Positions 17,155-25,806 are shown, counted from the stretch's first letter. The stretch: 64,000 bases of DNA from Planctomycetota bacterium (GCA_035384565.1 DAOOIT010000002.1:167227-231226), one strand, 5' to 3'. Notes: generated by a model not told the origin, from the letters alone. Translations and numbers: made by a program.

Positions 17155-17248
17155 CCATACTTGCTCAATTCCCTCCCCCTCGCAGTTGAGCAAGTATGGC
17201 GCTTTGGCAATACGGGCGGCTTTGCGGCCCTTCCGCCCATACGTGCTC
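17155..17248. repeat. Hairpin cluster in the 383-base divergent intergenic region
   Basis: The arms 17155-17168 and 17186-17199 are a perfect 14-bp inverted repeat (CCATACTTGCTCAA and its complement) with a 17-nt loop. A second, weaker hairpin follows (about 17209-17242), and CCATACGTGCTC at 17237-17248 repeats the first arm with one change. The rest of 17025-17407 holds the two divergent promoters and a lone GTGATACAG near 17267; I see no gene there. Confidence 0.6.
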
Positions 17249-17353
17249 GCTCCGGCTCTCACAGGGTGATACAGGGGATGAACGGGCAGCCACCGGAGAC
17301 CTCCGTGGCGCGGGTGGCCAGGCCCGGGGGCCATCCCCCTCGTAGCGGCTGCC

Positions 17354-17382
17354 TTGCGCGAGCGCGCCGGCGATGGTATTCT
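17354..17382 (+). promoter_or_regulatory. TTGCGC-type promoter for the 17408 gene
   Basis: TTGCGC (17354-17359), a 17-bp spacer and TATTCT (17377-17382) precede GGAGG at 17395-17399 and the GTG start at 17408. The same -35 hexamer and spacer occur at 42241 and, on the - strand, at 63711. Confidence 0.5.
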
Positions 17383-17407
17383 ATTGCCGGCGTTGGAGGC
17401 CCCGGCC

Positions 17408-18073
17408 GTGGACGAGCAGATGGCGCGGTGGAACGACGAGATGTACCTGAAGCACCCGACGCCATATCACGGCCTCGCGGGGCGGATCGAGCATGCGCGC
17501 GTCGCCGCCATCGTGCGGCTGGCCGGGGTGGCGCCGGGAGACGCCGTGCTCGAGCTCGGGTGCGGGGCAGGCCACGTGCTGGTGGCATTGCCCCGGTGCC
17601 GGCGCAAGGTGGGACTGGACATTTCAGAGCGCTCGCTCGCGGACGCCCGCGCCCGCGCGGCCGAGCACGGGGAGGCCGGCATCGAGTTCGGCCACTTCGA
17701 CGGCAATGACCCGCTGCCGTACAGACCCGGGGAGTTCGACGTGATCGTGTGCGCCGAGGTGCTCGAGCACGTGCCCGAACCGCGGCGGCTGGTCGAGGGC
17801 ATCCACACCATCGCCACGCCCGCCACGCGGGTCGTCGTGACCGTGCCCATCGAGCGCCCGAAGCTCCTCGTCAAGAAAGCGTTGAGGGCCGTCGGCCTCA
17901 TGCGGCTGCTGTTCCCAGGCATCGAGCCGGGCTTCAGCGAGGGACATCTTCATTGCTTCTCCAAGCAGATGCTCCGCGACGTCACCCGCGGGCTCTTCGC
18001 CATCCGGCGCCTGCGGAACGTGTGGGGCTGCCACTACGCCGCGCTGATGTTGAAGGCCCAGGCGGCCTCGTGA
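17408..18073 (+). CDS. Class I SAM-dependent methyltransferase
   Basis: A 221-residue methyltransferase with VLELGCGAGHVLVALP (motif I), VGLDISERSL, FDVIVCAEVLEHVPEP and VVVTVPIERPK. GTG 17408 is preferred because a clear GGAGG lies 8 bases upstream and the promoter -10 box lies between it and earlier start candidates. The C-terminal SEGHLHCFSKQMLRDV motif is shared with sugar-modifying methyltransferases of glycan clusters. It is followed 31 bases later by a GT-C gene. Confidence 0.82.
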   Translation: MDEQMARWNDEMYLKHPTPYHGLAGRIEHARVAAIVRLAGVAPGDAVLELGCGAGHVLVALPRCRRKVGLDISERSLADARARAAEHGEAGIEFGHFDGNDPLPYRPGEFDVIVCAEVLEHVPEPRRLVEGIHTIATPATRVVVTVPIERPKLLVKKALRAVGLMRLLFPGIEPGFSEGHLHCFSKQMLRDVTRGLFAIRRLRNVWGCHYAALMLKAQAAS

Positions 18074-18104
18074 AAACAAGGCCTCGTGCTCCAGGAAGCC
18101 AGCG

Positions 18105-19676
18105 ATGACCGAGCCACGACCACCCGAGGAAGCCTCGGCCCCCAGCCGGCGGGTCTACTTCGCGCTCGCCGCGGGCATCGTCCTGACCCTCCTGCTGCGA
18201 ATTCCCGCCTTCCAGTTTCCGCTGGACCAGGACTGCGGCGAGTACTCCTACTGCGCGATGCGTTGGGCCGCGGGGGGCCTGCCCTACCGGGACGTGTGGG
18301 ACCACAAGCCGCCGCTGATCTACCTGGTCTATCGGGGCATCTTCGCCGTGGCGGGCTCGGGCCCCGCCATCGTGGCGCCCGCGCTGCGAGTGGGCGCGAT
18401 GCTCTGCGACGCGGCGACGGCCCTAGCCCTGTTCGCCCTCGTGCGGCGGCTCTTCGGCGCATGGCAAGGGGTGGCTGCCGCGACGGCCTTCGGGCTCTTC
18501 TCCGGCATGCCCGGCATGCAACTCGAGGCGTTCCAGCCCGAGCGCCTGACCACGCTCTTCGCCGCTCTCGGGCTCCTGGCGACGTCGAGCTACGTGCGCT
18601 CGTGGCGCTATCGGCACGCGGCGCTGGCCGGGCTGTGGCTCGGCCTCGGGGTGGCGGCCAAGCAGATTGCGGCCCCCATCGGCCTCCTCGCCTGGGCGTG
18701 GGCGACCGCGGAGGCCCTGCGCGCGCACGGGCGGCAGGCCTGGGGGCGCGTGGCCGCCCACTCGGGCCTGATGGCGGCCGGGGCCGCGCTGCCGTGGGCC
18801 CTCTTCGCCGGCTACTTCGCCCTGCGCGGCGCGTTCGCCGACTTCTGGGAGTGCACCTACACCTACAACGTGCTCTACGCCACCGAGCACCGCAAGGGCG
18901 CGCTGCTCGACCAGTTGCGGCGGCTCGTGACGACGAAGCTCTTCGACCACGCCTTCCTGTGGCTCACCGCGGCCGGCGGCATTCTCCTCGCCGTGCGGCG
19001 GCCCGCCGAGCGGCGGGGCGGGCTGGTCGTGCTCGCCTGGGTGCTGGCCGCGTTCCTCGGGCTGTTCCTGCCGGGGCAGTTCGCGCACTACTACTACCTG
19101 CCCACCCTGGCGCCGCTGGCGGCGGCGTCGGCCGTCGCGCTCGCCGCCCTCGGGCAGTTGGGGCGCGCGCCGGGGCTCCGCCGTCTCGTGGCGGCGGGGC
19201 TGGGGATGGCCCTGCTCGCGCTCCTGGCGTTCGCGGCCAAGCGCGGCGCCGGCGAGTACCGGCTCGCAGTGGACCCCAAACAGCCGAACCAGGTTGTCGC
19301 GCGCCTGGCGCGCGATCTGGCTGCGAAGACCGCGCCGTCCGACCACATTTTCCTCTTCGGCGGCCGCCCGCAGATCTACGCGCTGGCCGGGCGGCCGGCG
19401 TCCACGAAGTACCTCTTCAACTTCAGCTACCAGGTTCCACTGGCGAAGGCGTTTCTCTTTCAGGACGCGGTGCGCGCCGAGATCATGGCCGGCCTCCAGC
19501 AGCATCCGCCGCGTTTCGTGATTGTGGCGATTACCGAGAAGCGCGAGCTCGAGGGCTTCCCCGAACTGGCCGATCACCTGGCGGCGCACTTCACCGAGCA
19601 GCCCGAATGGCGCGCGAAGGTGGACGAGCCGCATACCTACGTGCTTCGAGTCTTCCGCCGCAAGACGGCACCCTGA
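18105..19676 (+). CDS. GT-C fold membrane glycosyltransferase, paralogue of the 11285 gene
   Basis: A 523-residue polytopic protein. Near residue 60 it carries GGLPYRDVWDHKPPLIY, a strong match to GAVPYRDAWDHEAPGLY in the 11285 protein, with Asp residues fitting the GT-C catalytic loop. About ten helices precede a soluble end with HIFLFGGRPQIYALAGRPAS, again shared with 11285. AGGAAG six bases before ATG 18105 supports the start. It is predicted to use a polyprenyl-phosphate sugar at the outer membrane face of the cytoplasmic membrane. Confidence 0.72.
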   Translation: MTEPRPPEEASAPSRRVYFALAAGIVLTLLLRIPAFQFPLDQDCGEYSYCAMRWAAGGLPYRDVWDHKPPLIYLVYRGIFAVAGSGPAIVAPALRVGAMLCDAATALALFALVRRLFGAWQGVAAATAFGLFSGMPGMQLEAFQPERLTTLFAALGLLATSSYVRSWRYRHAALAGLWLGLGVAAKQIAAPIGLLAWAWATAEALRAHGRQAWGRVAAHSGLMAAGAALPWALFAGYFALRGAFADFWECTYTYNVLYATEHRKGALLDQLRRLVTTKLFDHAFLWLTAAGGILLAVRRPAERRGGLVVLAWVLAAFLGLFLPGQFAHYYYLPTLAPLAAASAVALAALGQLGRAPGLRRLVAAGLGMALLALLAFAAKRGAGEYRLAVDPKQPNQVVARLARDLAAKTAPSDHIFLFGGRPQIYALAGRPASTKYLFNFSYQVPLAKAFLFQDAVRAEIMAGLQQHPPRFVIVAITEKRELEGFPELADHLAAHFTEQPEWRAKVDEPHTYVLRVFRRKTAP

Positions 19677-19692
19677 CACGGGCGGGGCTCTC

Positions 19693-20880
19693 ATGCGCGT
19701 GCGGGCCATCACCACCGAGGCAGACTGGCAGCGGCTCGAGCCCGAGTGGGACCCGCTGGTCGAGCGAGCGGCGAGCGCCACCGTCTTCCTCACCTGGGAG
19801 TGGCTGGTGCCCTGGTGGCGGCACTTCGCCGCCAAGGGCGACGAGTTGGCCATCCTCGCGGCCCGCGAGGGCGACACGCTCGTGGGCCTGGCCCCGCTCT
19901 ACCGCAGCCGCGTGGCGGCCGCGCACCGCCTCGGCTCGCTGCGGCGCCTCGGCGTCGTCGGCGACCGCTCGGGCGACTCCGAGTACCTCGACTTCGCCAT
20001 CGCACCGGGCCGCGAGGCCGACGTGCTGCCCGCGTTCCTCGACGCAATCGAACGCGACGAGCGCGGCTGGGACCTGTTGCACCTCCACCTGATGCCCGCG
20101 GCCTCGCCGAACCTGGCGCCGCTGCGCCGTCTCGCCGCGGAGCGCGGCTGGCTCGTGGAATCGAAGAGCGTGCCCTGCCTCGCCATTCGCCTGCCGGGCG
20201 CCTGGGAGCAGTACCTCGCCACGCTTCAGCCCCGCTTCCGCAGCAAGCTGCGCTCGCTGGAGCGCCGATTCGGGGCGGATGATGCCGCGGCCTTCGAAAT
20301 GTGCGCGGACGCGGCGGCGCTGCCCGAGCGGCTGGAGTCGCTCTTCGCCCTGCACCAACGCCGCTGGCGGGCCGCGGGCAAGCCGGGCGCCTTCGCCGAC
20401 GCCGCCCGCCGCGGCTTCTACCGCGACATGGGCGAGGCGTTCCTGCGTCGCGGCTGGCTGCGCCTCTGGTCGCTGCGGCTGGGCGGGCGCTTTGTCGCGC
20501 ACGAGTTCAGCTTCGAGCACTTGGGCCGCGTCTACTTCCTCCAGCAGGCCTACGACCTCGCGTGCTCGGACCAGAACGTGGGCACGGCGCTCAAGGCGCA
20601 CGTCATTCGCCAGAGCATCGCGGGCGGCGCGCGGGCCTACGACTTCCTGGCCGGCGCCGCGCCGTACAAGCAGAGGTGGGGCGCCGCGGCGAGCGAGTGC
20701 GTGCAGCTCACGTTCGGGCGGCCCGCGGCCCGCGCGCGGCTGCACCTGGGCCTGCGGCGGCTGGCCGAGCGCGCGCGCAACCGCGGCCGCGCCCTCACCC
20801 CCGCTCCCGTCCTCAAGCTCAAGCGCAAGGCGCAGGAGTGGTTGCGAGAGAGGCGTTTGCCACCGGATGAGGGAGGATAA
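19693..20880 (+). CDS. FemAB/BioF2-like GNAT-fold acyltransferase (CelD-type)
   Basis: A 395-residue protein of the BioF2-like (PF13480) type: FLTWEWLVPWWRHFA near residue 35, a KLRSLERR basic helix, FYRDMGEAFLRRGWLRLWSL, and the C-terminal DFLAGAAPYKQRWG, the standard end motif of these enzymes. Members N- or O-acylate sugars or add amino acids to cell-wall precursors. ATG 19693 starts 16 bases after the GT-C stop. A second, divergent member is encoded at 42320. Confidence 0.8.
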   Translation: MRVRAITTEADWQRLEPEWDPLVERAASATVFLTWEWLVPWWRHFAAKGDELAILAAREGDTLVGLAPLYRSRVAAAHRLGSLRRLGVVGDRSGDSEYLDFAIAPGREADVLPAFLDAIERDERGWDLLHLHLMPAASPNLAPLRRLAAERGWLVESKSVPCLAIRLPGAWEQYLATLQPRFRSKLRSLERRFGADDAAAFEMCADAAALPERLESLFALHQRRWRAAGKPGAFADAARRGFYRDMGEAFLRRGWLRLWSLRLGGRFVAHEFSFEHLGRVYFLQQAYDLACSDQNVGTALKAHVIRQSIAGGARAYDFLAGAAPYKQRWGAAASECVQLTFGRPAARARLHLGLRRLAERARNRGRALTPAPVLKLKRKAQEWLRERRLPPDEGG

Positions 20881-20982
20881 TCGGATGAATGGATGTCTGG
20901 GCGAAACACGAGGCGGCCTGACACCCATCCGTCTTCCCGCTCATCCAGCCATCCGCCGCGCAGTGGCACCGGGGTGCATCGC
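20881..20982. repeat. Short intergenic inverted repeat (GGATG units)
   Basis: The 102-base gap contains CGGATGAATGGATG at 20882-20895 and, about 60 bases later, CATCCAGCCATCCG (20942-20955), an inverted repeat matching at 12 of 14 positions. No gene is visible. The element separates the acyltransferase from the GT4. Confidence 0.4.
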
Positions 20983-22110
20983 ATGAGAGTGGCCCTCGTG
21001 AACCGCTTCTTCCATCGTGCGGGCGCCGTGCCTACCGTGGTGCGCGAGTGGGCCCATCACCTCGAGGCGGCTGGGCACGCGGTGGCCGTGTTCGCGGGGG
21101 ACGTTGATGCGGCGGCCAGCACCCCCACTCGAGCCTATGTGCCCGTGCGGCTCGGGCGCTGGAGGGCCTTCGACGAGGGCGGCTTGGCCTTCGCCTGGCG
21201 CCTGCGGCGCGCGCTCGCGCGTCACGAGCCGCGGCCCGACGTGCTGCTCTCGACCGATTCGACGGCCTACTTCGGCGCGTGGCACGCCTGCCGCCGCCTG
21301 GGCGTTCCCGCCCTCATGGCCTTCCAGGGCTGGGTCTACAGCCCGGGCAAGCGGGGCCTCTACCCGCGCACCGTGACGTGGGTCTACCAGTACGCCGTGC
21401 ACTTCTGCGCGCGGCACGCCCCGCGGATCGCCTGCATCAGCCGCGAGATCTACGACGGCCTGCGCGCGCGGGGCGTGCCGCCCGAGCGCCTGTGGCTTGC
21501 GCCGAACTGCGTGGACCTGGCCGCGTGGGACACCGGGAAGCGTGGCGCGCATCGGCGCGCCGGGCGGCAGCTCCTCTACGTCGGGCGCTTCTCGCCCGAG
21601 AAGGGCCTGCGATACTTCCTGGAGGCCCTGCCGCGGGTCGTCGAGCGCTTCCCCGGCGTGTGCGCACGCCTCGTCGGCGGCGTGGAAGGGGAGGGGGGCG
21701 AATTCCACGAGCTGGCCCGGCGGCTCGGCGTGGCGGGGCACGTGGAGTTCGCCGGGCAGGTGCCGCGCGAGGCGCTCCCGGGCCTCTACGCGGAGGCCGA
21801 CCTGTTGGTCGTGCCCTCGCTCGCCGAGGGGCACCCGCTGGCGCCGGTGGAGGCCCTGGCCTGCGGCACGCCCGTCGTCGGCAGCGACATCCCCGGCCTG
21901 AACGAGACGGTGGCCGATGGGGTGAACGGCGCGCTGGTGCCGCCACGCGACCCCGCGGCGCTGGCCGAGGCCATCTGCCGCGTGCTCGGCGACGAGGCGC
22001 TGCTCGACCGCCTGAGCCGGGCCGCGCAACCGTCCGTCGAGCGGTACGCCTGGCCGAAGCGAATCGCGGAGTTCGAGGCCCTCGTCGCCGGAGGGGCGGC
22101 CCGTGCGTGA
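20983..22110 (+). CDS. GT4 family glycosyltransferase
   Basis: A 375-residue GT-B enzyme: N-terminal RVALVNRFFHRAGAVPTVVREWAHHL, then LLYVGRFSPEKGLRYFLEAL, ARLVGGVEGEG, LVVPSLAEGHPLAPVEALACGTPVV (E-x7-E) and DIPGLNETV. It is a typical cytoplasmic glycosyltransferase adding a sugar from a nucleotide donor. ATG 20983 fits the N-terminal beta strand; earlier in-frame codons run through the intergenic repeat. Its last 8 bases overlap the deacetylase start. Confidence 0.87.
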   Translation: MRVALVNRFFHRAGAVPTVVREWAHHLEAAGHAVAVFAGDVDAAASTPTRAYVPVRLGRWRAFDEGGLAFAWRLRRALARHEPRPDVLLSTDSTAYFGAWHACRRLGVPALMAFQGWVYSPGKRGLYPRTVTWVYQYAVHFCARHAPRIACISREIYDGLRARGVPPERLWLAPNCVDLAAWDTGKRGAHRRAGRQLLYVGRFSPEKGLRYFLEALPRVVERFPGVCARLVGGVEGEGGEFHELARRLGVAGHVEFAGQVPREALPGLYAEADLLVVPSLAEGHPLAPVEALACGTPVVGSDIPGLNETVADGVNGALVPPRDPAALAEAICRVLGDEALLDRLSRAAQPSVERYAWPKRIAEFEALVAGGAARA

Positions 22111-23047
22111 TGCGATGGCCGACAGCCGAATCGTCGTCGTGCTCCGCTACGACGACTACAGCGCGAGCCGCGGCGAGCGCGACAGGAGCAAGGACGACAT
22201 CGAGCGCCGGCTGCTCGACGCGGCCGTTCGGCGGGGCGTGCCGCTGACGCTGGGCGTGGTGCCGCTCCTGGAGGGCCGCTGGGCGCTGGGCGACGATGCG
22301 GCGAAGCTCGGCGCCCTTCGCGAGGGCGTGCGGACTGGCTGCGCGGAGGCGGCGCTGCACGGCTACACGCACGAGGCCCTCGCGCGCGTGGGCAATCGGG
22401 ACTCGGAGTTTGCGGGCCTTCCGGCGGCGCAGCAGGCCGAGCGGTTGCGGGCCGGCAAGGCGCGGCTCGACGAGTGGCTGGGCGTGCCGGCGACCAGCTT
22501 CATCCCGCCCTGGAACGCGGCGGACGCGGCCACGGGCGCGGCGCTGGCCGAGGCGGGCTTCGAGGTGCTCTCGGCCAGCCTCGTCGAGCCGCGGGTCGAG
22601 CCCGCCGTCGTCGCCTTGCCCCACACGTGCGGCCTGCCGCAGGTGCGCCGCGCGATTCGCGGGCTGGCGCGACACCCCGGGCCGGCCATCGTGGTCTGCA
22701 CGTGCCACGAGTTCAGCTTCGCCGAGAGCGCGCACCCGCTGGCCCGGACCTATGGCAAGCTGAGCCTGGCGCAATTCGAGGCCCTGCTCGCGTGGTGCCA
22801 GGGGCGGCCGGGCGTCGGGTTCCTGACAATGACTCAGGCCGCGCGCACGTACCGGGAGCCGCTGCTGGACGGACGGGTGGACGAGGCGCGGGAGGTGTGG
22901 CGACTGCTCCTGGGCCTCCGGCGCGTGCCCGTGGCGGGCCGATGGGCGCGAGGACGCTGGACGCCGCTGGCCCTGGCCCGGCCCGGCTGGCACGCGCGCG
23001 GGGCGCGGGGCGCGGCGCGGCTGGCCCGATGGTTTGGGACCTCCTGA
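22103..23047 (+). CDS. Polysaccharide deacetylase-like protein (DUF2334 type)
   Basis: A 314-residue NodB-related protein with VVVLRYDDYSAS (D17, D18), VPLTLGVVP, and the metal pair HGYTHE (H86, H90), then FIPPWNAAD. This is the DUF2334-like layout in which the catalytic DD lies in RYDDYS. GGAGG eight bases before GTG 22103 supports this start, which overlaps the GT4 stop. No signal peptide is seen, so it probably acts on a cytoplasmic or lipid-linked intermediate. Confidence 0.78.
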   Translation: MRDAMADSRIVVVLRYDDYSASRGERDRSKDDIERRLLDAAVRRGVPLTLGVVPLLEGRWALGDDAAKLGALREGVRTGCAEAALHGYTHEALARVGNRDSEFAGLPAAQQAERLRAGKARLDEWLGVPATSFIPPWNAADAATGAALAEAGFEVLSASLVEPRVEPAVVALPHTCGLPQVRRAIRGLARHPGPAIVVCTCHEFSFAESAHPLARTYGKLSLAQFEALLAWCQGRPGVGFLTMTQAARTYREPLLDGRVDEAREVWRLLLGLRRVPVAGRWARGRWTPLALARPGWHARGARGAARLARWFGTS

Positions 23048-23059
23048 GGCTTGGGCGCC

Positions 23060-24550
23060 ATGGCCGACAATCTGCGACAAGCGGCGATCAGCGGCGCGAA
23101 GTGGCGCGTCTTCACCATCTACACCACCCAGGCGGTGCAGGTGGTGGGCGCGTTCGCGCTGGCCTGGCTGCTGGACAAGAACGACTACGGCCTGCTCGAC
23201 GCGGCGATGGTGGTGATCAGCCTCATCCGCGCGGCCACCAGCCTGGGCATGCACTACGCGATCATCCAGCGCCGCGACCGCGTGCAGGAGGCGGTGGACA
23301 CGGGGTTCATCCTGCTCCTGGGCGCCGCGGCGCTGAGCTACCTGGTTCTGGCCGTGGTGGCGCCGTTCACGAAGGTCTATGCGCTCGACCCCGCGTTGCT
23401 GTGGGCGTTGGGCCTGCTGTTCTTCCTGCGCCCCGCGGCGACCGTTACCGAGGGCGCCTTCTACCGGGGCTTCCACTTCCGGCGGCTGTTCGTGGTGGAG
23501 ACGGCGAGCGCCGTGATGGGCACGGGGCTGGCCATCGGGCTGGCCTGGGCGATTCCGCACGGGCAGCGCCACTGGGCGCTGGCGATCGCCGGCCTGGCGC
23601 GCGAGGGCCTGCGCGCGCTCCTGGGGTGGGCCATCAGCCCGCTGCGCCCGCGGCTGCGGTTCGACCGCACGGTGGCCCGGGAGCTGCTGCACTTCAACAA
23701 GTACCTCTGGGCCGCCACCGTGGTGATGGTGCTGTACGAGACCGTCGGGCGGCAGACGCTTGTGGAACTGCTGTCGGTGGGCGCGCTGGGCCTCTACCAC
23801 TTCGCCTCCACCTGGGTGTCGCGGCTGGGCGAGATCAGCGAGACGATTTTCGGCAGCGTGGCGATCTCGGTCTACGCGAAGGTGCAGGACGATGTGCCGC
23901 GGCTGCGCGAGAGCTACTGCCGCATCGTGCGGCTCTCGGCCCTCTTCTCCACGGCGCTGCTGGCCGGGCTGGTGCTGGTGGCGAGCGAGGCCGTGCCGCT
24001 GGCGTTTCCGCTGCGCTGGCTGCCGAGCGTGCCGATCTTCCACGTGCTCGGGCTCTTCTACATCGTGCGGGCGATTGACACGACGACCGGGCAGCTCTAC
24101 GTCGCCGTGGGAAAGCCCCGCTACAACCTGTGGCTCGGCGTGGTGAACCTGGGGGTGGTGATGGCCACGGTGGTGCCGTTCGTGGTGTGGAGGGGCGCAG
24201 TGGGAGCGGCGTTTTCGCTGCTGCTCGCGCGCCTCGTGACGCTGGGCTGCAACGCCCTCGTGCTCCGGCGGGTGTTGCAGTGTTCGCTGGCGGATCTGGC
24301 GGGGGTGGTGATGCCCGCGCTGAAGGCGGCCCTGGTGATGGCCACGGTGGTGAGCGCGGGGCTCTTGGGCGCCCATCGGGCCTGGGGGCTGGTGGGCTGG
24401 GCGCCGCTGCTCGCCGTGGCGGGCCTGGGCGCGCTGAGCTATGGCGCGACAATCTTCCTCTGGGAGCGGGCGCTGTTTCGGGAGATGATCGGCCTCCTGC
24501 GGGACGCGCTCCGCGGCAGAAGGGCACGACCCGATGGCCTGGCCCCGTGA
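23060..24550 (+). CDS. Lipopolysaccharide/polysaccharide flippase (MOP superfamily, Wzx-like)
   Basis: A 496-residue protein with 12-14 hydrophobic helices. The N-terminus AAISGAKWRVFTIYTTQAVQVVGAFALAWLL and the LDAAMVVISL segment match the polysaccharide-biosynthesis-protein family that flips undecaprenyl-diphosphate-linked repeats. The conserved DRTVARELLHFNKYLW loop in the middle is also typical. ATG 23060 has GAGG eleven bases upstream; TTG 23051 is an alternative. It links the cytoplasmic GTs to the Wzy-like enzyme at 30109. Confidence 0.82.
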   Translation: MADNLRQAAISGAKWRVFTIYTTQAVQVVGAFALAWLLDKNDYGLLDAAMVVISLIRAATSLGMHYAIIQRRDRVQEAVDTGFILLLGAAALSYLVLAVVAPFTKVYALDPALLWALGLLFFLRPAATVTEGAFYRGFHFRRLFVVETASAVMGTGLAIGLAWAIPHGQRHWALAIAGLAREGLRALLGWAISPLRPRLRFDRTVARELLHFNKYLWAATVVMVLYETVGRQTLVELLSVGALGLYHFASTWVSRLGEISETIFGSVAISVYAKVQDDVPRLRESYCRIVRLSALFSTALLAGLVLVASEAVPLAFPLRWLPSVPIFHVLGLFYIVRAIDTTTGQLYVAVGKPRYNLWLGVVNLGVVMATVVPFVVWRGAVGAAFSLLLARLVTLGCNALVLRRVLQCSLADLAGVVMPALKAALVMATVVSAGLLGAHRAWGLVGWAPLLAVAGLGALSYGATIFLWERALFREMIGLLRDALRGRRARPDGLAP

Positions 24551-25520
24551 GCATGCGAAGGCTGCCGGCTGCCCGTTGTGCGCGGGCTCGGAGCGGCGGC
24601 TCCTGGTGACGAAGAACGGCTGCGATGTGGTGCGCTGCCGCGGCTGCGGCCTCGTGCACGTGTGGCCCCAGCCGCCGCGCGAGGCGCTCGAGGCCCTCTA
24701 TTCCTCGGGCGAGTACCACACGGAGGTGAACGAGGCCGAGCGCCGCCGCACCTTCGCGCGGCGGCTGCGCGAGATCGAGGCGCTGGCGCCGGCGCGCGGG
24801 CGCCTGCTCGATGTCGGCTGCTCGAAGGGCTATTTCATCGAGGCGGCGCGGGCGAGCGGCTGGCAGGCGACGGGCGTGGAGGTGAACCGCCGAGCCGTCG
24901 AGGAGGCCCGGGCGAGGGGACTCGACGTCCGCCCCGGCGACCTGTCGGGGCAAGGGTTCGGCGACGCAAGCTTCGATGCGGTGACGCTCTTCGACGTGCT
25001 GGAGCACGTGGGCGACCCGCGAGCGCTGTTGGCCGAGTGTCGCCGGCTGCTGCGGCCGGGCGGGCTGCTGGTGGTGACGACGCCCGATGTGGGCGGCCTG
25101 GTGCCGCGGGTGACCTACGGCCTCTTCGCCCTCACGCTGGGCGCCTGGGGGCACCCGACGCCTCCCGGGCACCTGGTCGAGTTCTCGCGGCGCACGCTGC
25201 GGCGGGCGCTGGCCGAGGCGGGCTTCGAGGTTGTCCGCGAGCGCTCCGAGCACATCCCCGTGGCCTATGCCGCGGGGAAGCTGGAGAACTCGATCATGGA
25301 TGTGCTTGCGGGGCGGCACCGGCAGGGGGCCGTCGGCGGGGGGCCGTCCGCAGCGGGTCGTCGGCCGGCGGCCGGCGGCCGACGGACATCATTCCTCCGG
25401 GGCCTGCCGCGGTGCGGGGCGCGCGCGGTGTCGTGGCTGGTCGTCGGCCTGACGGGGCTGACAGCGCGGGCCGTGGGATGGGGCGACTCCGTTTGGGTGA
25501 TCGGGAGGGCCAGGGAGTGA
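24534..25520 (+). CDS. Methyltransferase with N-terminal zinc ribbon, carrying a repeat-encoded insert
   Basis: A 328-residue protein. Residues 13-38 form a C-P-L-C ... C-R-G-C ribbon, then LLDVGCSKGYFIEAA (91-105), FDAVTLFDVLEHVGDP and LLVVTTPDVGG give a class I methyltransferase of the Methyltransf_23 type. The first 17 bases overlap the flippase gene. Residues about 261-287 are Gly/Arg/Ala-rich, encoded by a GC palindrome (25340-25388) that looks like an inserted repeat. The final segment returns to a hydrophobic motif, so the frame is kept. Confidence 0.8.
   Translation: MAWPREHAKAAGCPLCAGSERRLLVTKNGCDVVRCRGCGLVHVWPQPPREALEALYSSGEYHTEVNEAERRRTFARRLREIEALAPARGRLLDVGCSKGYFIEAARASGWQATGVEVNRRAVEEARARGLDVRPGDLSGQGFGDASFDAVTLFDVLEHVGDPRALLAECRRLLRPGGLLVVTTPDVGGLVPRVTYGLFALTLGAWGHPTPPGHLVEFSRRTLRRALAEAGFEVVRERSEHIPVAYAAGKLENSIMDVLAGRHRQGAVGGGPSAAGRRPAAGGRRTSFLRGLPRCGARAVSWLVVGLTGLTARAVGWGDSVWVIGRARE
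25340..25388. repeat. GC-rich palindromic insert within a methyltransferase gene
   Basis: The arms CGTCGGCC (about 25359-25366) and GGCCGACG (about 25377-25384), nested within GTCCG and CGGAC, form a long hairpin inside the coding sequence. It is translated as a Gly/Arg/Ala run that does not belong to the methyltransferase fold. Confidence 0.45.
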
Positions 25521-25547
25521 AGGGTTCCGGCGCCGAAGGACTCAACC

Positions 25548-25740
25548 GTAAGTGTATATCGGAGCGACACTTCCGTTGGAATGGGCTTGGACGCCTGGCA
25601 CGCCATGTTGAGCTTGGGCAACATGCCGCCTAGCTGTATCACCCCCGTGTGGGGGAAAGTGATACAGCAAGGCGGGAACGGCCCCGGACGCAGCCGGATC
25701 GCCGAAGCGCCTAGCTGTATCACGCGGGGCGGTGATACAG
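25548..25740. repeat. Tandem hairpin elements with TGTATCAC arms
   Basis: Four hairpins lie in this 286-base gap. They are AAGTGT/ACACTT (25550-25572) and CATGTTG/CAACATG (25604-25625). The third is GCTGTATCAC/GTGATACAGC (25633-25642 with 25659-25668), extended outward by CCGCC/GGCGG. The fourth is a second copy, CTGTATCAC/GTGATACAG (25715-25723 with 25732-25740). The two TGTATCAC copies share CGCCTAGCTGTATCAC as a direct repeat 80 bases apart. No gene is seen here. Confidence 0.65.
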
Positions 25741-25771
25741 ACGAGGCTCGGGCTCGCAGCACAGACGGGCC

Positions 25772-25800
25772 GTGAAAGCCATGGGCACTTGTGGTAGAAT
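25772..25800 (+). promoter_or_regulatory. Promoter placing the transcript start at the UbiA start codon
   Basis: GTGAAA (25772-25777), a 17-bp spacer and TAGAAT (25795-25800, 5 of 6) lie so close to ATG 25807 that the predicted transcript would begin at or within a base or two of the start codon, i.e. leaderless. No Shine-Dalgarno sequence is visible upstream of this ATG. Confidence 0.45.
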
Positions 25801-25806
25801 CAGGGC

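Noticed and set aside
21437..24376. A 979-codon open frame on the - strand
   Set aside because: It lies antisense to three well-supported genes (GT4, deacetylase, flippase), is rich in Arg/His/Gln/Gly and has no domain; long antisense frames are common at this GC content.
25626..25740. Possible CRISPR repeats
   Set aside because: There are only two copies, they are palindromic with no spacer series, and no cas gene is present.
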